From an uncultured Lachnospiraceae bacterium (GTDB lineage Bacteria; Bacillota; Clostridia; Lachnospirales; Lachnospiraceae), in contig CAMWCA010000018.1 in the NCBI GenBank assembly GCA_947172705.1, forward strand, positions 1 through 57,177: a DNA stretch of 57,177 bases, given 5' to 3'. Position numbers and translations under genes: made by a program. Positions within the stretch are counted from its first letter, which is position 1, and each line of letters begins with the position of its first letter. Positions 1-8,342 of this stretch are shown here, piece by piece. The notes beneath the pieces are model-generated. The model saw only the letters and a program-made list of their open reading frames with translations, was not told the origin of the DNA and ran no database searches.

Positions 1-45
1 CAATGTGTTCAGCTGACAGATACTAATAGGCCGGAAGCTTGACCA
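1..45 (+). rRNA. 23S rRNA, 3' end only
   Basis: The first ~45 bases carry the conserved 3' tail of bacterial 23S rRNA (CAGCTGACAGATACTAATAGG followed by a GCTTGACC end; written here only as a landmark around 10-44). The gene begins before the window. The exact 3' end is judged by similarity to clostridial 23S genes and may be off by a few bases. No 5S rRNA follows within the next 250 bases, so the 5S copy must lie elsewhere or be absent from this operon. Confidence 0.9.
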
Positions 46-71
46 CAAGTAAAGCGTTGCTTTCCTTGGAA

Positions 72-92
72 GAGTTGCCCACAGGGCAACTC
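72..92 (+). other. Post-23S spacer hairpin
   Basis: Perfect 9-bp stem (GAGTTGCCC 72-80 with GGGCAACTC 84-92) and a 3-base loop in the transcribed spacer just after the 23S end. It may be part of the rRNA processing stem or a transcript-end structure; there is no U tract directly behind it. Confidence 0.5.
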
Positions 93-201
93 CGTAAGGG
101 ATTCCTTAAAGGGAAGCATGGAGCGGAGGAGTAAGGATGTAAGGGTATTGAATTTGGTGTTCGGTTTTGAGGGTACGACTTTTTATTTAAGGAAGAAAAA
201 T

Positions 202-227
202 AAAAGCAGTGGAAACTGCTTTTTTTT
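202..227 (+). terminator. Rho-independent terminator of the rRNA operon
   Basis: A 9-bp stem (AAAAGCAGT 202-210, loop GGAA, ACTGCTTTT 215-223) runs into a T tract. It closes the rRNA operon and lies just before the cheV promoter. The bases between the 23S end and this site contain no gene that can be supported. Confidence 0.85.
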
Positions 228-228
228 A

Positions 229-257
229 TTGTTTGGTTGGAAGATGTATGTTATAAT
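229..257 (+). promoter_or_regulatory. Sigma-A-type promoter for cheV
   Basis: TTGTTT (229-234), 17-base spacer, perfect TATAAT (252-257), beginning right after the rRNA terminator and ending about 50 bases before the cheV start. Assigned by consensus only. Confidence 0.7.
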
Positions 258-308
258 TTGGGAGAAGGTAAACGCGGGTATTAACCTGAAGAGAATGAGG
301 TGGAAAAA

Positions 309-1211
309 ATGGATACAAAGATTCTTCTTGAAAACGGAACGAATGAATTAGAAGTATTGGAGTTTTTATTGGATGGAAACGCTTATGGGATTAACGTTGC
401 CAAGATTAAGGAAATTACTCCTTATCAGGAGGTAACGCCTGTGCCGAATTCACATCCCAGTATTGAAGGAATTTTTATGCCGAGAGATGTTATGATTACG
501 GCGATTGATTTAAAGAATTGTCTTCAAAGAGGAATGTCAGAAAAAGGCGGAATGTTTATTATAACGACCTTTAATAAATTAGATATTGCTTTTCATGTGG
601 ATTCCGTTTTGGGAATTCACAGGGTTTCCTGGAAGGATATTCTCAGACCGGGCGCTACCGTATCAATGGCGGAGCAAAGTATTTCAACCGGTATTGTGAA
701 GTTGGACAATCGTCTGGTTATTATTCTTGACTTTGAAAAGATTGTGACGGATATCAATCCTGAGATCGGTCTTAAGGTAAGCGAGATCGACGAAATGGGA
801 GAGCGTGGAAGAAGCGATGTGCCGATCTTGATTGCAGAGGATTCCGTTCTTTTAAATCGTCTGATCGTAGATTCCTTAAAGAAAGCAGGCTACAGCAATT
901 TGACTCATACCTGTAACGGACAGGAGGCTTATGACCTGATTACCGAGTGGAAGAATAAGGACAGATTAAAGGATAAGGTTCAGTGCATTATTACAGATAT
1001 TGAAATGCCCCTTATGGATGGTCACAGGCTTACAAAGCTGGTAAAAGAAGATGATAAAACAAAGGATATTCCGATCATTATCTTTTCATCTCTGGTAAAT
1101 GACGAGATGAAGAAAAAGGGTGAAGCTTTAGGAGCAAATGCACAGTTGTCCAAGCCAGAAATTGCAAACCTTGTAAGAGTGATTGACGATCTGGTAGGTC
1201 ACGAGGAATAA
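309..1211 (+). CDS. cheV: Chemotaxis coupling protein CheV (CheW domain plus receiver)
   Basis: Encodes a 300-residue cytoplasmic chemotaxis protein. Residues ~8-150 form a CheW-like SH3 coupling domain that would link receptors to the CheA kinase. Residues ~170-295 form a response-regulator receiver with acidic pocket (AEDS), phospho-acceptor Asp ~230 in the TDIEMP motif, and a conserved Lys in LSKPE. CheV is known to couple receptors to CheA in a phosphorylation-tuned way. The ATG at 309 is preferred over an upstream GTG at 300 because GAGG(TGG) lies 8 bases before it. It has its own promoter and terminator, so it is a single-gene unit. No other chemotaxis or flagellar gene is near. Its presence suggests a motile or formerly motile cell. 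Confidence 0.93.
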   Translation: MDTKILLENGTNELEVLEFLLDGNAYGINVAKIKEITPYQEVTPVPNSHPSIEGIFMPRDVMITAIDLKNCLQRGMSEKGGMFIITTFNKLDIAFHVDSVLGIHRVSWKDILRPGATVSMAEQSISTGIVKLDNRLVIILDFEKIVTDINPEIGLKVSEIDEMGERGRSDVPILIAEDSVLLNRLIVDSLKKAGYSNLTHTCNGQEAYDLITEWKNKDRLKDKVQCIITDIEMPLMDGHRLTKLVKEDDKTKDIPIIIFSSLVNDEMKKKGEALGANAQLSKPEIANLVRVIDDLVGHEE

Positions 1212-1224
1212 GCAGTTCTTACAT

Positions 1225-1252
1225 AAAGCCGGAAGAGTTTCCGGCTTTTTTG
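1225..1252 (+). terminator. Terminator after cheV
   Basis: Stem AAGCCGGAA / TTCCGGCTT with a short loop and a run of T residues (to 1250), beginning 14 bases after the cheV stop codon. Confidence 0.88.
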
Positions 1253-1288
1253 TTGCCGGTTTGTATACCGTGGAAATAGGAAAGTAAT

Positions 1289-2062
1289 ATGATAGATCAT
1301 ATAGCTGAAAAAATCAGAGAAGCAGATCTTGTTTTGATTGGTCTGGGAGAAGAATTGGATGTCTTCAATAGCTGCAAAACAGATTTACCAAGTTATACTG
1401 CAAATGAATGGGGAGAAAGTAGCTGGATGCTTCCCTTTGCTGATAAAGTTATTGTTGATGAGCTGGCGGAGGAAAAAAGACAATGCTATGTGGATTTGGC
1501 GGCATGTCTGGGAAACAAGAATTATTTTATTGTAACTCTTTGCCAGGACGGGATGATTCACACAGGGAGCTTAAAGGAAGAACGTATTGTTGAGCCCTGC
1601 GGCGGCTATGAAAAGCTACAGTGCAGTAAGGCGTGCAGTGCTGACTTATATGAACTGCCGGAAAATCTTATGGGTCAGGTGAAGGCGTTTTTGAAAAAGG
1701 ATTCTCAAATCCCTGTACCCAAAGAACCCTTATGTCCCAAATGTGGCAGTTCTTTGGTGTTTAACAGCGTTAATGCTTCCTGTTACGTGGAGGAAGGCTA
1801 TTTGGAAAAGTGGATGGATTACAAAAAATGGCTTCAGGGAACGGTAAATAAAAAAGTATGTCTTTTGGAACTGGGGGTGGGGATGAAATATCCATCCGTA
1901 ATCAGATGGCCTTTTGAGAAAATTGTTTTTTTTAATCAGAAGGCGGAACTGTTCAGGGTTCATACCAGGCTTTATCAGATGTCAGAGGAAATTAAGGGGA
2001 GAGGTCAGGGGATAAAGCAGAGTCCGGAAGAATTTTTAAAAGAATTGTCTAATGCCTTTTAG
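1289..2062 (+). CDS. Sirtuin-like (SIR2 fold) zinc protein, probably atypical
   Basis: A 257-residue protein. The N-terminus (ADLVLIGLGEEL, ~12-23) looks like the first Rossmann strand of a SIR2 protein, but the classical GAGxSxxSGIPDFR signature is absent. Two cysteine pairs, CSKAC (~112-116) and CPKCG (~149-153), match the spacing of a sirtuin zinc ribbon. The C-terminal part (LELGVG...PSVIRWPFE...N) resembles the ELGVGxxTPxIIxxPF stretch of SIR2-family proteins from Gram-positives, including the class-M (macrodomain-linked) group as I remember it. No macrodomain or lipoyl-ligase neighbour is visible. It may bind NAD, but deacylase or ADP-ribosyl activity is not supported by residues I can see. 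RBS AGGAAAG lies shortly upstream of the ATG. Confidence 0.6.
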   Translation: MIDHIAEKIREADLVLIGLGEELDVFNSCKTDLPSYTANEWGESSWMLPFADKVIVDELAEEKRQCYVDLAACLGNKNYFIVTLCQDGMIHTGSLKEERIVEPCGGYEKLQCSKACSADLYELPENLMGQVKAFLKKDSQIPVPKEPLCPKCGSSLVFNSVNASCYVEEGYLEKWMDYKKWLQGTVNKKVCLLELGVGMKYPSVIRWPFEKIVFFNQKAELFRVHTRLYQMSEEIKGRGQGIKQSPEEFLKELSNAF

Positions 2063-2135
2063 TATGTTAAACTAAACTAGTGCTGTGAATTTTGAGGCAG
2101 ATAGCTGAGATAAAAAGGAAAGTTGAGGACTATCA

Positions 2136-4001
2136 ATGGCTGTTGATGAAGAATATCTTGACAATTTATTAAAAACAATGACTGATAATGAGGAAAATGA
2201 ATCAACGGAAAAATCCATGCTGGAAGCAGGGGAGACCTCAGGGGAAGGAGTGGCCTATGACCTGCAGAGCCTTTTAGGGGATGCTGATGCAATTGATAAG
2301 GCTTCTTCCGGCATGTTGGAGGAAGCGTTGTCTGTTGATGATGATTGGAAATTTAGCCTGGATGATATTCTTGCCCAGGCAGGTGCGGAAAACCCGGAGG
2401 ACAATGCAGGGCATGTAGTGGATCTGGCAAATTGGGAAAAGGAAGAGACGCCTGCAGAAACTGCTTTTGAAGAGCCGGGGGATGTGGATACGGACACAGG
2501 TATGGTTGAGGAAGACTCTTTCTTAGAAGAAGTTACGGCGAATGAAGACCATGATACGTCGGAATTCTATGAAAATGAAGACGTGCCTGTGGAGGAAAAC
2601 ATCAGTGAAGATACGGTAGAAAATGAAGATGAAGTATTTTTAAGCGATGACCAGACGGATAAACCGGATATGGATATGGCTTATGAAGATACATCCGGTA
2701 TTGACGAACCCATCAGTCTTGATAATATAAGTGAAGATGGCGGCGATGCTGAAACATATATAGAAGAGAACAACGCTGATCAGCCTGATCCAGGCGAAAG
2801 TATGGCTGATACAGACCTGGAACTGGCGGAAATTAATGGGTTGTTAAAGAATACAGAGAAAAGAGAAGCGGCAGACGATGATATGCTGGCGCTTTTAGAG
2901 GGCGTTGGCTCTATTCAAATGGATAATAGCTATGATGAGGATGACGCTGTATTTGACATCTTTGGCGAGGGAGCTTTGGGAGAGGAGAATGACAGCCAGG
3001 GAGAAAACGAAGCGGAAGATGAGATGGCTAAAGACGGTAAAAAGAAAAAGAAAAAACGTTTAGGGAGAAAAAAGAAGAAAGAATCGGCGGCGCAAGAGGT
3101 GAAGGGCAATGCTGCCCAGGATGAACTTGATTTAGACCATCTGTTTAACGAAGCTTTGGGAAGCGAAGGGGATGGAGCGGGAAAGAAAAAGGCAGGTTTT
3201 TTTGCCAGAGCCATGGAGTATCTTACCCAGGAAGAGGATGACTGGGAGGAAGAGTTGAAAGAAAACGCAGAGGGAGCGGAGGAAGACGATAAAAAAGCTG
3301 CCTCAAAAGATAAGAAAAAGAAAAAAGCAGATAAAAAGAAGAAAAAAGGTAAGAACAAGGGAGCGGCGGAAGGCGAGCAGGACTCAGAAGAAAATGGAGA
3401 GGATGAAGGAGAAGGCGCGCCTAAATCCAAGAAGAAGCCCAAAAAAGAAAAGAAGGAAAAGAAAGAAAAGCCGCCCAAGGAGAAAACCAAATCTGTTAAG
3501 GTATTAAGCACTAAAAAGCTGCTGGTATTGGTTGCTTTTTGCGCCACCATTGTGGCAAGTGTTTTGTTGCTTGCCAATTTCCTACCGGAATATGCGGATA
3601 AACAGGAAGCGAATGATGCTTTTTATGCGGGCGATTATGAGAAGGTTTATCAGTTGCTTTATGATAAGCAGCTAAATGAAAGCGATCGAATCATTTTCGG
3701 TCGTGCAAAGGTTTTGCTGAAACTGGAGAGAAAACTCCAGTCTTATGAGAATAACATTGCATTGGGCAGGGAAGTGGAAGCGCTTGACGGACTTATGCGT
3801 GGAATGAAACAGTATGAAGAGTTAATTTCCTCTGATGTATATGGTGCGCGGGAAGAACTGGATGCAATCTATCAGCAAATTTGTCAGCTTCTTGAAAATC
3901 AATATGGGGTTACGCCGGAGATGGCTGCCCAGATTAACGCTTATGACGAGATAACTTATACAAAGCAGCTGCATGCACTTGTGGAAGGTACGGAATTGTG
4001 A
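2136..4001 (+). CDS. Uncharacterised acidic/lysine-rich single-pass membrane protein
   Basis: A 621-residue protein of no family I recognise. Residues 1-~300 are very acidic and low in complexity (Asp/Glu ~30%). About 300-455 alternates acidic blocks with tracts of 4-7 lysines (KKKKKK near 302). One hydrophobic segment at ~460-482 (LLVLVAFCATIVASVLLLANF) should cross the membrane. The remaining ~140 residues are helical and resemble TPR-type repeats (NDAFYAGDYEKVYQLLY...). There is no signal peptide, so the long charged region is probably cytoplasmic and the helical tail extracellular. The last codons overlap the hisH start (GTGA), implying translational coupling. The coupling to a histidine gene is probably positional, not functional. 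Confidence 0.8.
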   Translation: MAVDEEYLDNLLKTMTDNEENESTEKSMLEAGETSGEGVAYDLQSLLGDADAIDKASSGMLEEALSVDDDWKFSLDDILAQAGAENPEDNAGHVVDLANWEKEETPAETAFEEPGDVDTDTGMVEEDSFLEEVTANEDHDTSEFYENEDVPVEENISEDTVENEDEVFLSDDQTDKPDMDMAYEDTSGIDEPISLDNISEDGGDAETYIEENNADQPDPGESMADTDLELAEINGLLKNTEKREAADDDMLALLEGVGSIQMDNSYDEDDAVFDIFGEGALGEENDSQGENEAEDEMAKDGKKKKKKRLGRKKKKESAAQEVKGNAAQDELDLDHLFNEALGSEGDGAGKKKAGFFARAMEYLTQEEDDWEEELKENAEGAEEDDKKAASKDKKKKKADKKKKKGKNKGAAEGEQDSEENGEDEGEGAPKSKKKPKKEKKEKKEKPPKEKTKSVKVLSTKKLLVLVAFCATIVASVLLLANFLPEYADKQEANDAFYAGDYEKVYQLLYDKQLNESDRIIFGRAKVLLKLERKLQSYENNIALGREVEALDGLMRGMKQYEELISSDVYGAREELDAIYQQICQLLENQYGVTPEMAAQINAYDEITYTKQLHALVEGTEL

Positions 4002-4612
4002 CAGGGATTATTGATTATGATGCAGGAAATATTAAGAGTGTAGAGAAAGCGCTTTTCAAGTTGGGAGAAGAGGCAGTAATCACCAGAGACAGGAAAACGC
4101 TGTTAAGCGCCGACCGGGTAATCTTACCCGGTGTAGGCGCTTTTGGGGACGCCATGAATAAGCTTCGGGCTTACGGCTTGGAGGAGGTAATCCATGAATT
4201 GGTGGATCAGGGCGTTCCGTTTTTGGGAATCTGTCTGGGCTTGCAGCTTATATTTGAGGAAAGCGATGAAAACCTCGGGGTGAAGGGACTGGGGCTGCTC
4301 CCCGGGAAAATTCTGCGGATACCCGATGAAGCAGGAGTGAAGGTACCTCATATTGGCTGGAATTCTTTGAAGTTTCCAAGGGAAGGCAGGCTCTTTAAGG
4401 GGCTGCCGGAAGATATTTATGTGTATTTTGTGCATTCCTACTATTTAAAAGCGGCGGATGAAGGGATCGTCACCGCGGAGACGGAATATGGAACCTGTAT
4501 TCATGCATCCATTGAGAAAGACAATATTTTTGCCTGTCAGTTTCATCCGGAAAAAAGCTCCCACACAGGGCTTTCCATTTTGCATAATTTCATCAATATA
4601 GACAGGGGATAA
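3998..4612 (+). CDS. hisH: Imidazole glycerol phosphate synthase, glutaminase subunit HisH
   Basis: A 204-residue class-I glutamine amidotransferase. It supplies ammonia to HisF for the synthesis of imidazole-glycerol phosphate and AICAR in histidine biosynthesis. The triad is visible: Cys79 in GICLG, His183 and Glu185 in FHPEKS. The length is normal for HisH. The start is GTG at 3998, overlapping the previous stop codon by four bases. hisF follows after 48 bases, giving the two halves of one enzyme together. No other his genes are in the window, so the rest of the pathway is encoded elsewhere. Confidence 0.96.
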   Translation: MTGIIDYDAGNIKSVEKALFKLGEEAVITRDRKTLLSADRVILPGVGAFGDAMNKLRAYGLEEVIHELVDQGVPFLGICLGLQLIFEESDENLGVKGLGLLPGKILRIPDEAGVKVPHIGWNSLKFPREGRLFKGLPEDIYVYFVHSYYLKAADEGIVTAETEYGTCIHASIEKDNIFACQFHPEKSSHTGLSILHNFINIDRG

Positions 4613-4660
4613 CATCAGGATCTGTTGTAGATAGAAAGAAAGGCAGAAAAGGAGCGGACG

Positions 4661-5422
4661 ATGCATACAAAAAGAATTATTCCTTGTCTTGATGTGAAGA
4701 ACGGGAGAGTGGTTAAGGGAACAAACTTTGTGAATCTGCGGGATGCAGGAGATCCCGTTGAAGTTGGAAAAGCCTATGACCAGGCAGGGGCGGATGAACT
4801 TGTTTTTTTGGATATTACAGCATCCTCTGATGCCCGGGATATTAAGGTTGAAATGGTAAGGAAGGTTGCCGAGACGGTTTTTATCCCTTTTACAGTAGGC
4901 GGAGGTATCAGGACTGTGGAGGATTTCAAAATGATCCTCAGGGAGGGCGCAGATAAAGTGGCAGTCAATTCAGCAGCCATTATGCGGCCGGAGCTGATCA
5001 GTGAAGCGGCTGATAAGTTTGGAAGTCAGTGCGTTGTGGTGGCAATCGATGCCAGAGAAAGAGAAGATAAAACAGGCTGGAATATTTATAAAAACGGCGG
5101 ACGCATAGATATGGGGATCGATGCGGTGGAATGGGCAGTGAAGGCAGAGCAATTGGGCGCCGGAGAGATTCTTCTCACCAGTATGGATTGCGATGGTACA
5201 AAGAAAGGCTACGATATTGCACTTACCAGAGCGGTAGCAGATCATGTTTCGATTCCTGTGATCGCTTCAGGTGGTGCGGGAGAAAAAGCCCACTTTTATG
5301 AGGCGCTTGAAAGGGGAGGGGCGGAAGCTGTTCTTGCGGCGTCTCTGTTTCACTATAAGGAACTGGAAATAGCAGATTTGAAAAAATATCTTAGAGAAAA
5401 GGGAATATCGGTAAGACTTTAA
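4661..5422 (+). CDS. hisF: Imidazole glycerol phosphate synthase, cyclase subunit HisF
   Basis: A 253-residue (beta/alpha)8 barrel that condenses ammonia from HisH with PRFAR. The two catalytic aspartates are present, Asp11 (PCLDVKNG) and Asp130 (VAIDARE), together with the phosphate-binding loops VGGGIRT and ASGGAG. RBS AAGGAG lies ~8 bases before the ATG. It is co-directional with hisH and followed 19 bases later by ung. Confidence 0.97.
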   Translation: MHTKRIIPCLDVKNGRVVKGTNFVNLRDAGDPVEVGKAYDQAGADELVFLDITASSDARDIKVEMVRKVAETVFIPFTVGGGIRTVEDFKMILREGADKVAVNSAAIMRPELISEAADKFGSQCVVVAIDAREREDKTGWNIYKNGGRIDMGIDAVEWAVKAEQLGAGEILLTSMDCDGTKKGYDIALTRAVADHVSIPVIASGGAGEKAHFYEALERGGAEAVLAASLFHYKELEIADLKKYLREKGISVRL

Positions 5423-5441
5423 AGAGAAAAGAGGAAAAGCT

Positions 5442-6119
5442 ATGGCGATGATCAACAATGACTGGCTGGCGTATATTCAAGACGAGTTCAGAAAGCCTTA
5501 CTATAAAGAATTATATACATTTGTCAGGAAGGAGTATAATACCCATGTGATATATCCGCCTGCCGATGACATTTTTAATGCATTTCACTTTACTCCTCTC
5601 AGTAAGGTGAAGGTGCTGATTTTGGGGCAGGACCCTTATCACGGCGAACATCAGGCGCATGGGCTTTGCTTTTCGGTACTGCCCGATCAGCCGGAACTTC
5701 CGCCATCTCTTCAAAACATATATAAGGAGCTTCAGGATGATTTGGGGTGTGAAATACCCAATAACGGCTATCTGAAAAAGTGGGCGGATCAGGGCGTTTT
5801 GATGCTTAATACAGTGCTGACCGTACGTGCCCATCAGGCAGGCTCTCATCAGGGAAAAGGCTGGGAACAATTTACGGATGCGATTATCCAGGCAGTAAAT
5901 GCCCAGGACAGACCTGTGGTATATTTACTTTGGGGAAAGCCGGCGCAGAGTAAAATACCCATGCTTACCAATCCCAAGCATTTGATATTAAAAGCGCCCC
6001 ATCCCAGTCCATTGTCAGCCTACAGGGGGTTTTTTGGGTGCAGACATTTCAGCCAGACCAATGATTTCCTTGTAAAACACGGGATAGAGCCCATCGACTG
6101 GCAGATCGAAAATATATAA
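5442..6119 (+). CDS. ung: Uracil-DNA glycosylase (family 1)
   Basis: A 225-residue base-excision repair enzyme that removes uracil from DNA. Motif A, GQDPYHG (62-68), contains the catalytic Asp64; the leucine-loop motif appears as HPSPLSAYRGFFG (~185-198). The length and both motifs are those of a normal family-1 UDG. It starts 19 bases after hisF and may be transcribed with it. The ATG at 5442 is followed by a second in-frame ATG at 5448, so the start could be two codons later. Confidence 0.97.
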   Translation: MAMINNDWLAYIQDEFRKPYYKELYTFVRKEYNTHVIYPPADDIFNAFHFTPLSKVKVLILGQDPYHGEHQAHGLCFSVLPDQPELPPSLQNIYKELQDDLGCEIPNNGYLKKWADQGVLMLNTVLTVRAHQAGSHQGKGWEQFTDAIIQAVNAQDRPVVYLLWGKPAQSKIPMLTNPKHLILKAPHPSPLSAYRGFFGCRHFSQTNDFLVKHGIEPIDWQIENI

Positions 6120-6147
6120 GGATGTACAGCGGTTCAGAAATTTCTGA

Positions 6148-6176
6148 TTGACAAAGCATCGGCTTTTTATTATAGT
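6148..6176 (+). promoter_or_regulatory. Strong promoter for the TrmB regulator/decarboxylase unit
   Basis: Perfect -35 TTGACA (6148-6153), 17-base spacer, -10 TATAGT (6171-6176), ~80 bases before the regulator gene. Its -10 box overlaps a perfect inverted repeat (6173-6196). Confidence 0.85.
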
Positions 6177-6196
6177 AGTTCTGTGAAGAACTACTA
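6173..6196. promoter_or_regulatory. Perfect palindrome over the -10 box, probable operator
   Basis: TAGTAGTTCT (6173-6182), GTGA, AGAACTACTA (6187-6196): 10-bp arms without a mismatch, covering the end of the -10 and the expected transcription start. This position suits a repressor site, most simply for the TrmB-type regulator encoded just downstream (autoregulation). It could instead act as a 5' mRNA hairpin. The repeat is seen; its role is inference. Confidence 0.65.
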
Positions 6197-6256
6197 ATAA
6201 AAAGCAGGTGCTTTTATTTTGCCTGAATATATAACGGGCAGGGAATGAGGAGCCGG

Positions 6257-6973
6257 ATGGAAGAGAATGAGGTACTGGAAAAATTGTGTTCATTTGGTCT
6301 TACAAGACAGGAAGCAAACATTTACCTGTGCTTGTTCAGGCAGGGGGAGCAGAATGGCTATGAAGTGGCAAAGCACACAGGAATATCCCGCTCCAATGTC
6401 TACAGCGGACTTTCCGCTTTGACAGATAAGGGAGCTGCCTACCTGATCGAAGGAAGTTCCAGCAAATACATGGCTGTCCCCATAGAAGTGTTTTGTGAAA
6501 ATAAGATACAAAGCCTGTGCAGGGAAAAAGAATATTTAATAAAGCATATTCCTTCCGTGAAAAAGAAAGAAATCGGTTATTTGACTATATCAGGCTGTCA
6601 GAATATTTGGGATCAGATACTGGGAATGATCAGAGGAGCCCAAAAAAGGATCTACCTTTCCGCGTCTTTAAGTGTAATTGAAAGACTGCAGAAGGAGCTT
6701 TTGGAGGCTGTTGAAAGAGAGATTAAACTTGTTTTGATAACGGATGGAAAGGTGAGAGATTTGCAGGGGAGCATATGGTATGTGGGAGGAGCAAGGGACA
6801 ATAACATCAGACTGATTATTGATTCCGAATATGCATTGACAGGAGAAATAACGGGCAGTAAGGAAGACACCTGCCTGTATACGGGACAAAAGAATTTTAT
6901 TACGGTATTTAAGGAAACCCTTAGGAATGAAATGAAACTGATACAATTACAAGGAGGAGAAATAAATGAATAA
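6257..6973 (+). CDS. TrmB-family transcriptional regulator
   Basis: A 238-residue DNA-binding protein. Residues ~5-70 form a winged helix of the TrmB type (LTRQEANIYLCLF...GISRSNVYSGLSALTDKG). The C-terminal half (~105-230) has the phospholipase-D-like/TrmB sensor pattern (AQKRIYLSASL, IKLVLITDG, IIDSEYALTGEI). TrmB proteins usually sense sugars or metabolites. The ATG at 6257 is chosen because AGGAG at 6248-6252 sits correctly before it; an ATG at 6245 lies too close to any RBS. The gene overlaps the downstream decarboxylase by 8 bases, so they are one operon under the palindromic promoter. The effector is probably linked to the decarboxylase product or substrate, but that is inferred. Confidence 0.85.
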   Translation: MEENEVLEKLCSFGLTRQEANIYLCLFRQGEQNGYEVAKHTGISRSNVYSGLSALTDKGAAYLIEGSSSKYMAVPIEVFCENKIQSLCREKEYLIKHIPSVKKKEIGYLTISGCQNIWDQILGMIRGAQKRIYLSASLSVIERLQKELLEAVEREIKLVLITDGKVRDLQGSIWYVGGARDNNIRLIIDSEYALTGEITGSKEDTCLYTGQKNFITVFKETLRNEMKLIQLQGGEINE

Positions 6974-8252
6974 AATACCCTTTATCACAAAGGAGAAAGC
7001 GGAAGAAATTGCAAAAAGCTATCCCACTCCTTTCTATTTATATGATGAAAAAGGAATTCGGGAAAATGCCAGCGCTGTAAAGGAGGCATTTGCATGGAAC
7101 CCCGGATTTAAAGAGTATTTTGCAGTGAAAGCAACTCCCAATCCATGTTTGATACAGATCCTGAGAGAATATGGCTGCGGCTGCGATTGTTCTTCTATGA
7201 CGGAGCTGATGCTTAGTAAGGCAATGGGAGTGGTTGGCGAAGATATTATGTTTTCATCCAATGATACGCCGGCGCAGGAGTATGCTTATGCAGCCAGGCT
7301 GGGGGCAATCATCAATTTAGACGATATTACCCATATTGATTTTGTTGAAAATATATTAGGGAAGCTGCCAGAAACCATGAGCTGCCGTTACAATCCAGGC
7401 GGCGTATTTCAAATGAGCAATGGTATCATGGACAATCCTGGAGATTCCAAATATGGTTTTACTACAGAGCAGATGTTTCAGGGGTTTCGGATTCTGAAGG
7501 AAAGAGGCGTAAAGAATTTTGGCATTCATGCATTTCTTGCAAGTAATACTGTGACCAACGAGTATTATCCCGTTCTGGCAAAGCAGCTGTTTGAGCTTGC
7601 CGTTCAACTGAAACAGGAGACGGGCGCCCATATAAAGTTTATTAACCTTTCGGGAGGAGTGGGAATCCCTTATCAGCCCGACCAGAAGGGGAATGATATC
7701 AAAGCAATCGGAGAAGGGGTGCGCAGCGTATTTGAAGAAATATTGGTTCCGGCAGGAATGGGCGATGTTTCTATTTACACGGAAATGGGACGGTTTATGA
7801 TGGGACCTTATGGGCAGCTTGTGACGAAAGCGCTTCATGAAAAGCATACCCACAAAGAGTATATTGGAGTGGATGCCTGCGCTGTTAATCTGATGCGCCC
7901 GGCAATGTATGGCGCCTATCATCATATCACTGTGCTGGGAAAAGAAGAGGAACCCTGTGAATATAAATATGACATAACAGGTTCCCTCTGCGAAAACAAT
8001 GATAAATTTGCAGTAGACAGAATGCTTCCAAGGATAGAAAAAGGAGATTATCTGGTTATACATGACACAGGCGCCCATGGGTATGCAATGGGGTATAATT
8101 ACAACGGCAAATTGAAATCGGCCGAGCTGCTTTTGAAGGAAGACGGCAGTGTGGAGATGATCAGAAGGGCGGAGACGCCGGAGGATTATTTTGCAACTTT
8201 GGACTGCCTTCCCCTTTATCAGAAGCTGAAGGAAGAATTTGAGGCGGAATAA
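6966..8252 (+). CDS. lysA: Diaminopimelate decarboxylase-family PLP enzyme
   Basis: A 428-residue fold-type III PLP decarboxylase. The PLP lysine is in EYFAVKATPNP (~49-59). Further family motifs are NLSGGVGIP (~228-236), TEMGRFM (~271-277) and SLCENNDKF (~343-351), with CEN as the substrate-binding segment at the dimer interface. LysA converts meso-diaminopimelate to lysine. This clade of ~430-residue proteins is commonly annotated as diaminopimelate decarboxylase, but a related amino-acid decarboxylase activity is possible. It has a strong RBS (AAGGAGG) inside the regulator gene and overlaps its end. The tie to a TrmB regulator, and the absence of other lysine genes, are unusual for a housekeeping lysA. 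Confidence 0.85.
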   Translation: MNKIPFITKEKAEEIAKSYPTPFYLYDEKGIRENASAVKEAFAWNPGFKEYFAVKATPNPCLIQILREYGCGCDCSSMTELMLSKAMGVVGEDIMFSSNDTPAQEYAYAARLGAIINLDDITHIDFVENILGKLPETMSCRYNPGGVFQMSNGIMDNPGDSKYGFTTEQMFQGFRILKERGVKNFGIHAFLASNTVTNEYYPVLAKQLFELAVQLKQETGAHIKFINLSGGVGIPYQPDQKGNDIKAIGEGVRSVFEEILVPAGMGDVSIYTEMGRFMMGPYGQLVTKALHEKHTHKEYIGVDACAVNLMRPAMYGAYHHITVLGKEEEPCEYKYDITGSLCENNDKFAVDRMLPRIEKGDYLVIHDTGAHGYAMGYNYNGKLKSAELLLKEDGSVEMIRRAETPEDYFATLDCLPLYQKLKEEFEAE

Positions 8253-8342
8253 GAAATGGTTCTTTAAAATTTTTCCAAGAAAAACTTGCCAATAAAAGTG
8301 GGCTGTGCTATTATATAATCTGGTTGTAGGTGAATAAGACCA

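Noticed and set aside
118..351. Short plus-strand frame between the rRNA and cheV
   Set aside because: It reads across the rRNA terminator and the cheV promoter, so a real gene is very unlikely.
2930..3577. Minus-strand frame rich in Ser and Phe
   Set aside because: It is the complement of the Lys/Glu-rich tracts of the real gene and has no start signal.
3998..5422. Complete histidine operon
   Set aside because: Only hisH and hisF are here, flanked by an unknown gene and ung.
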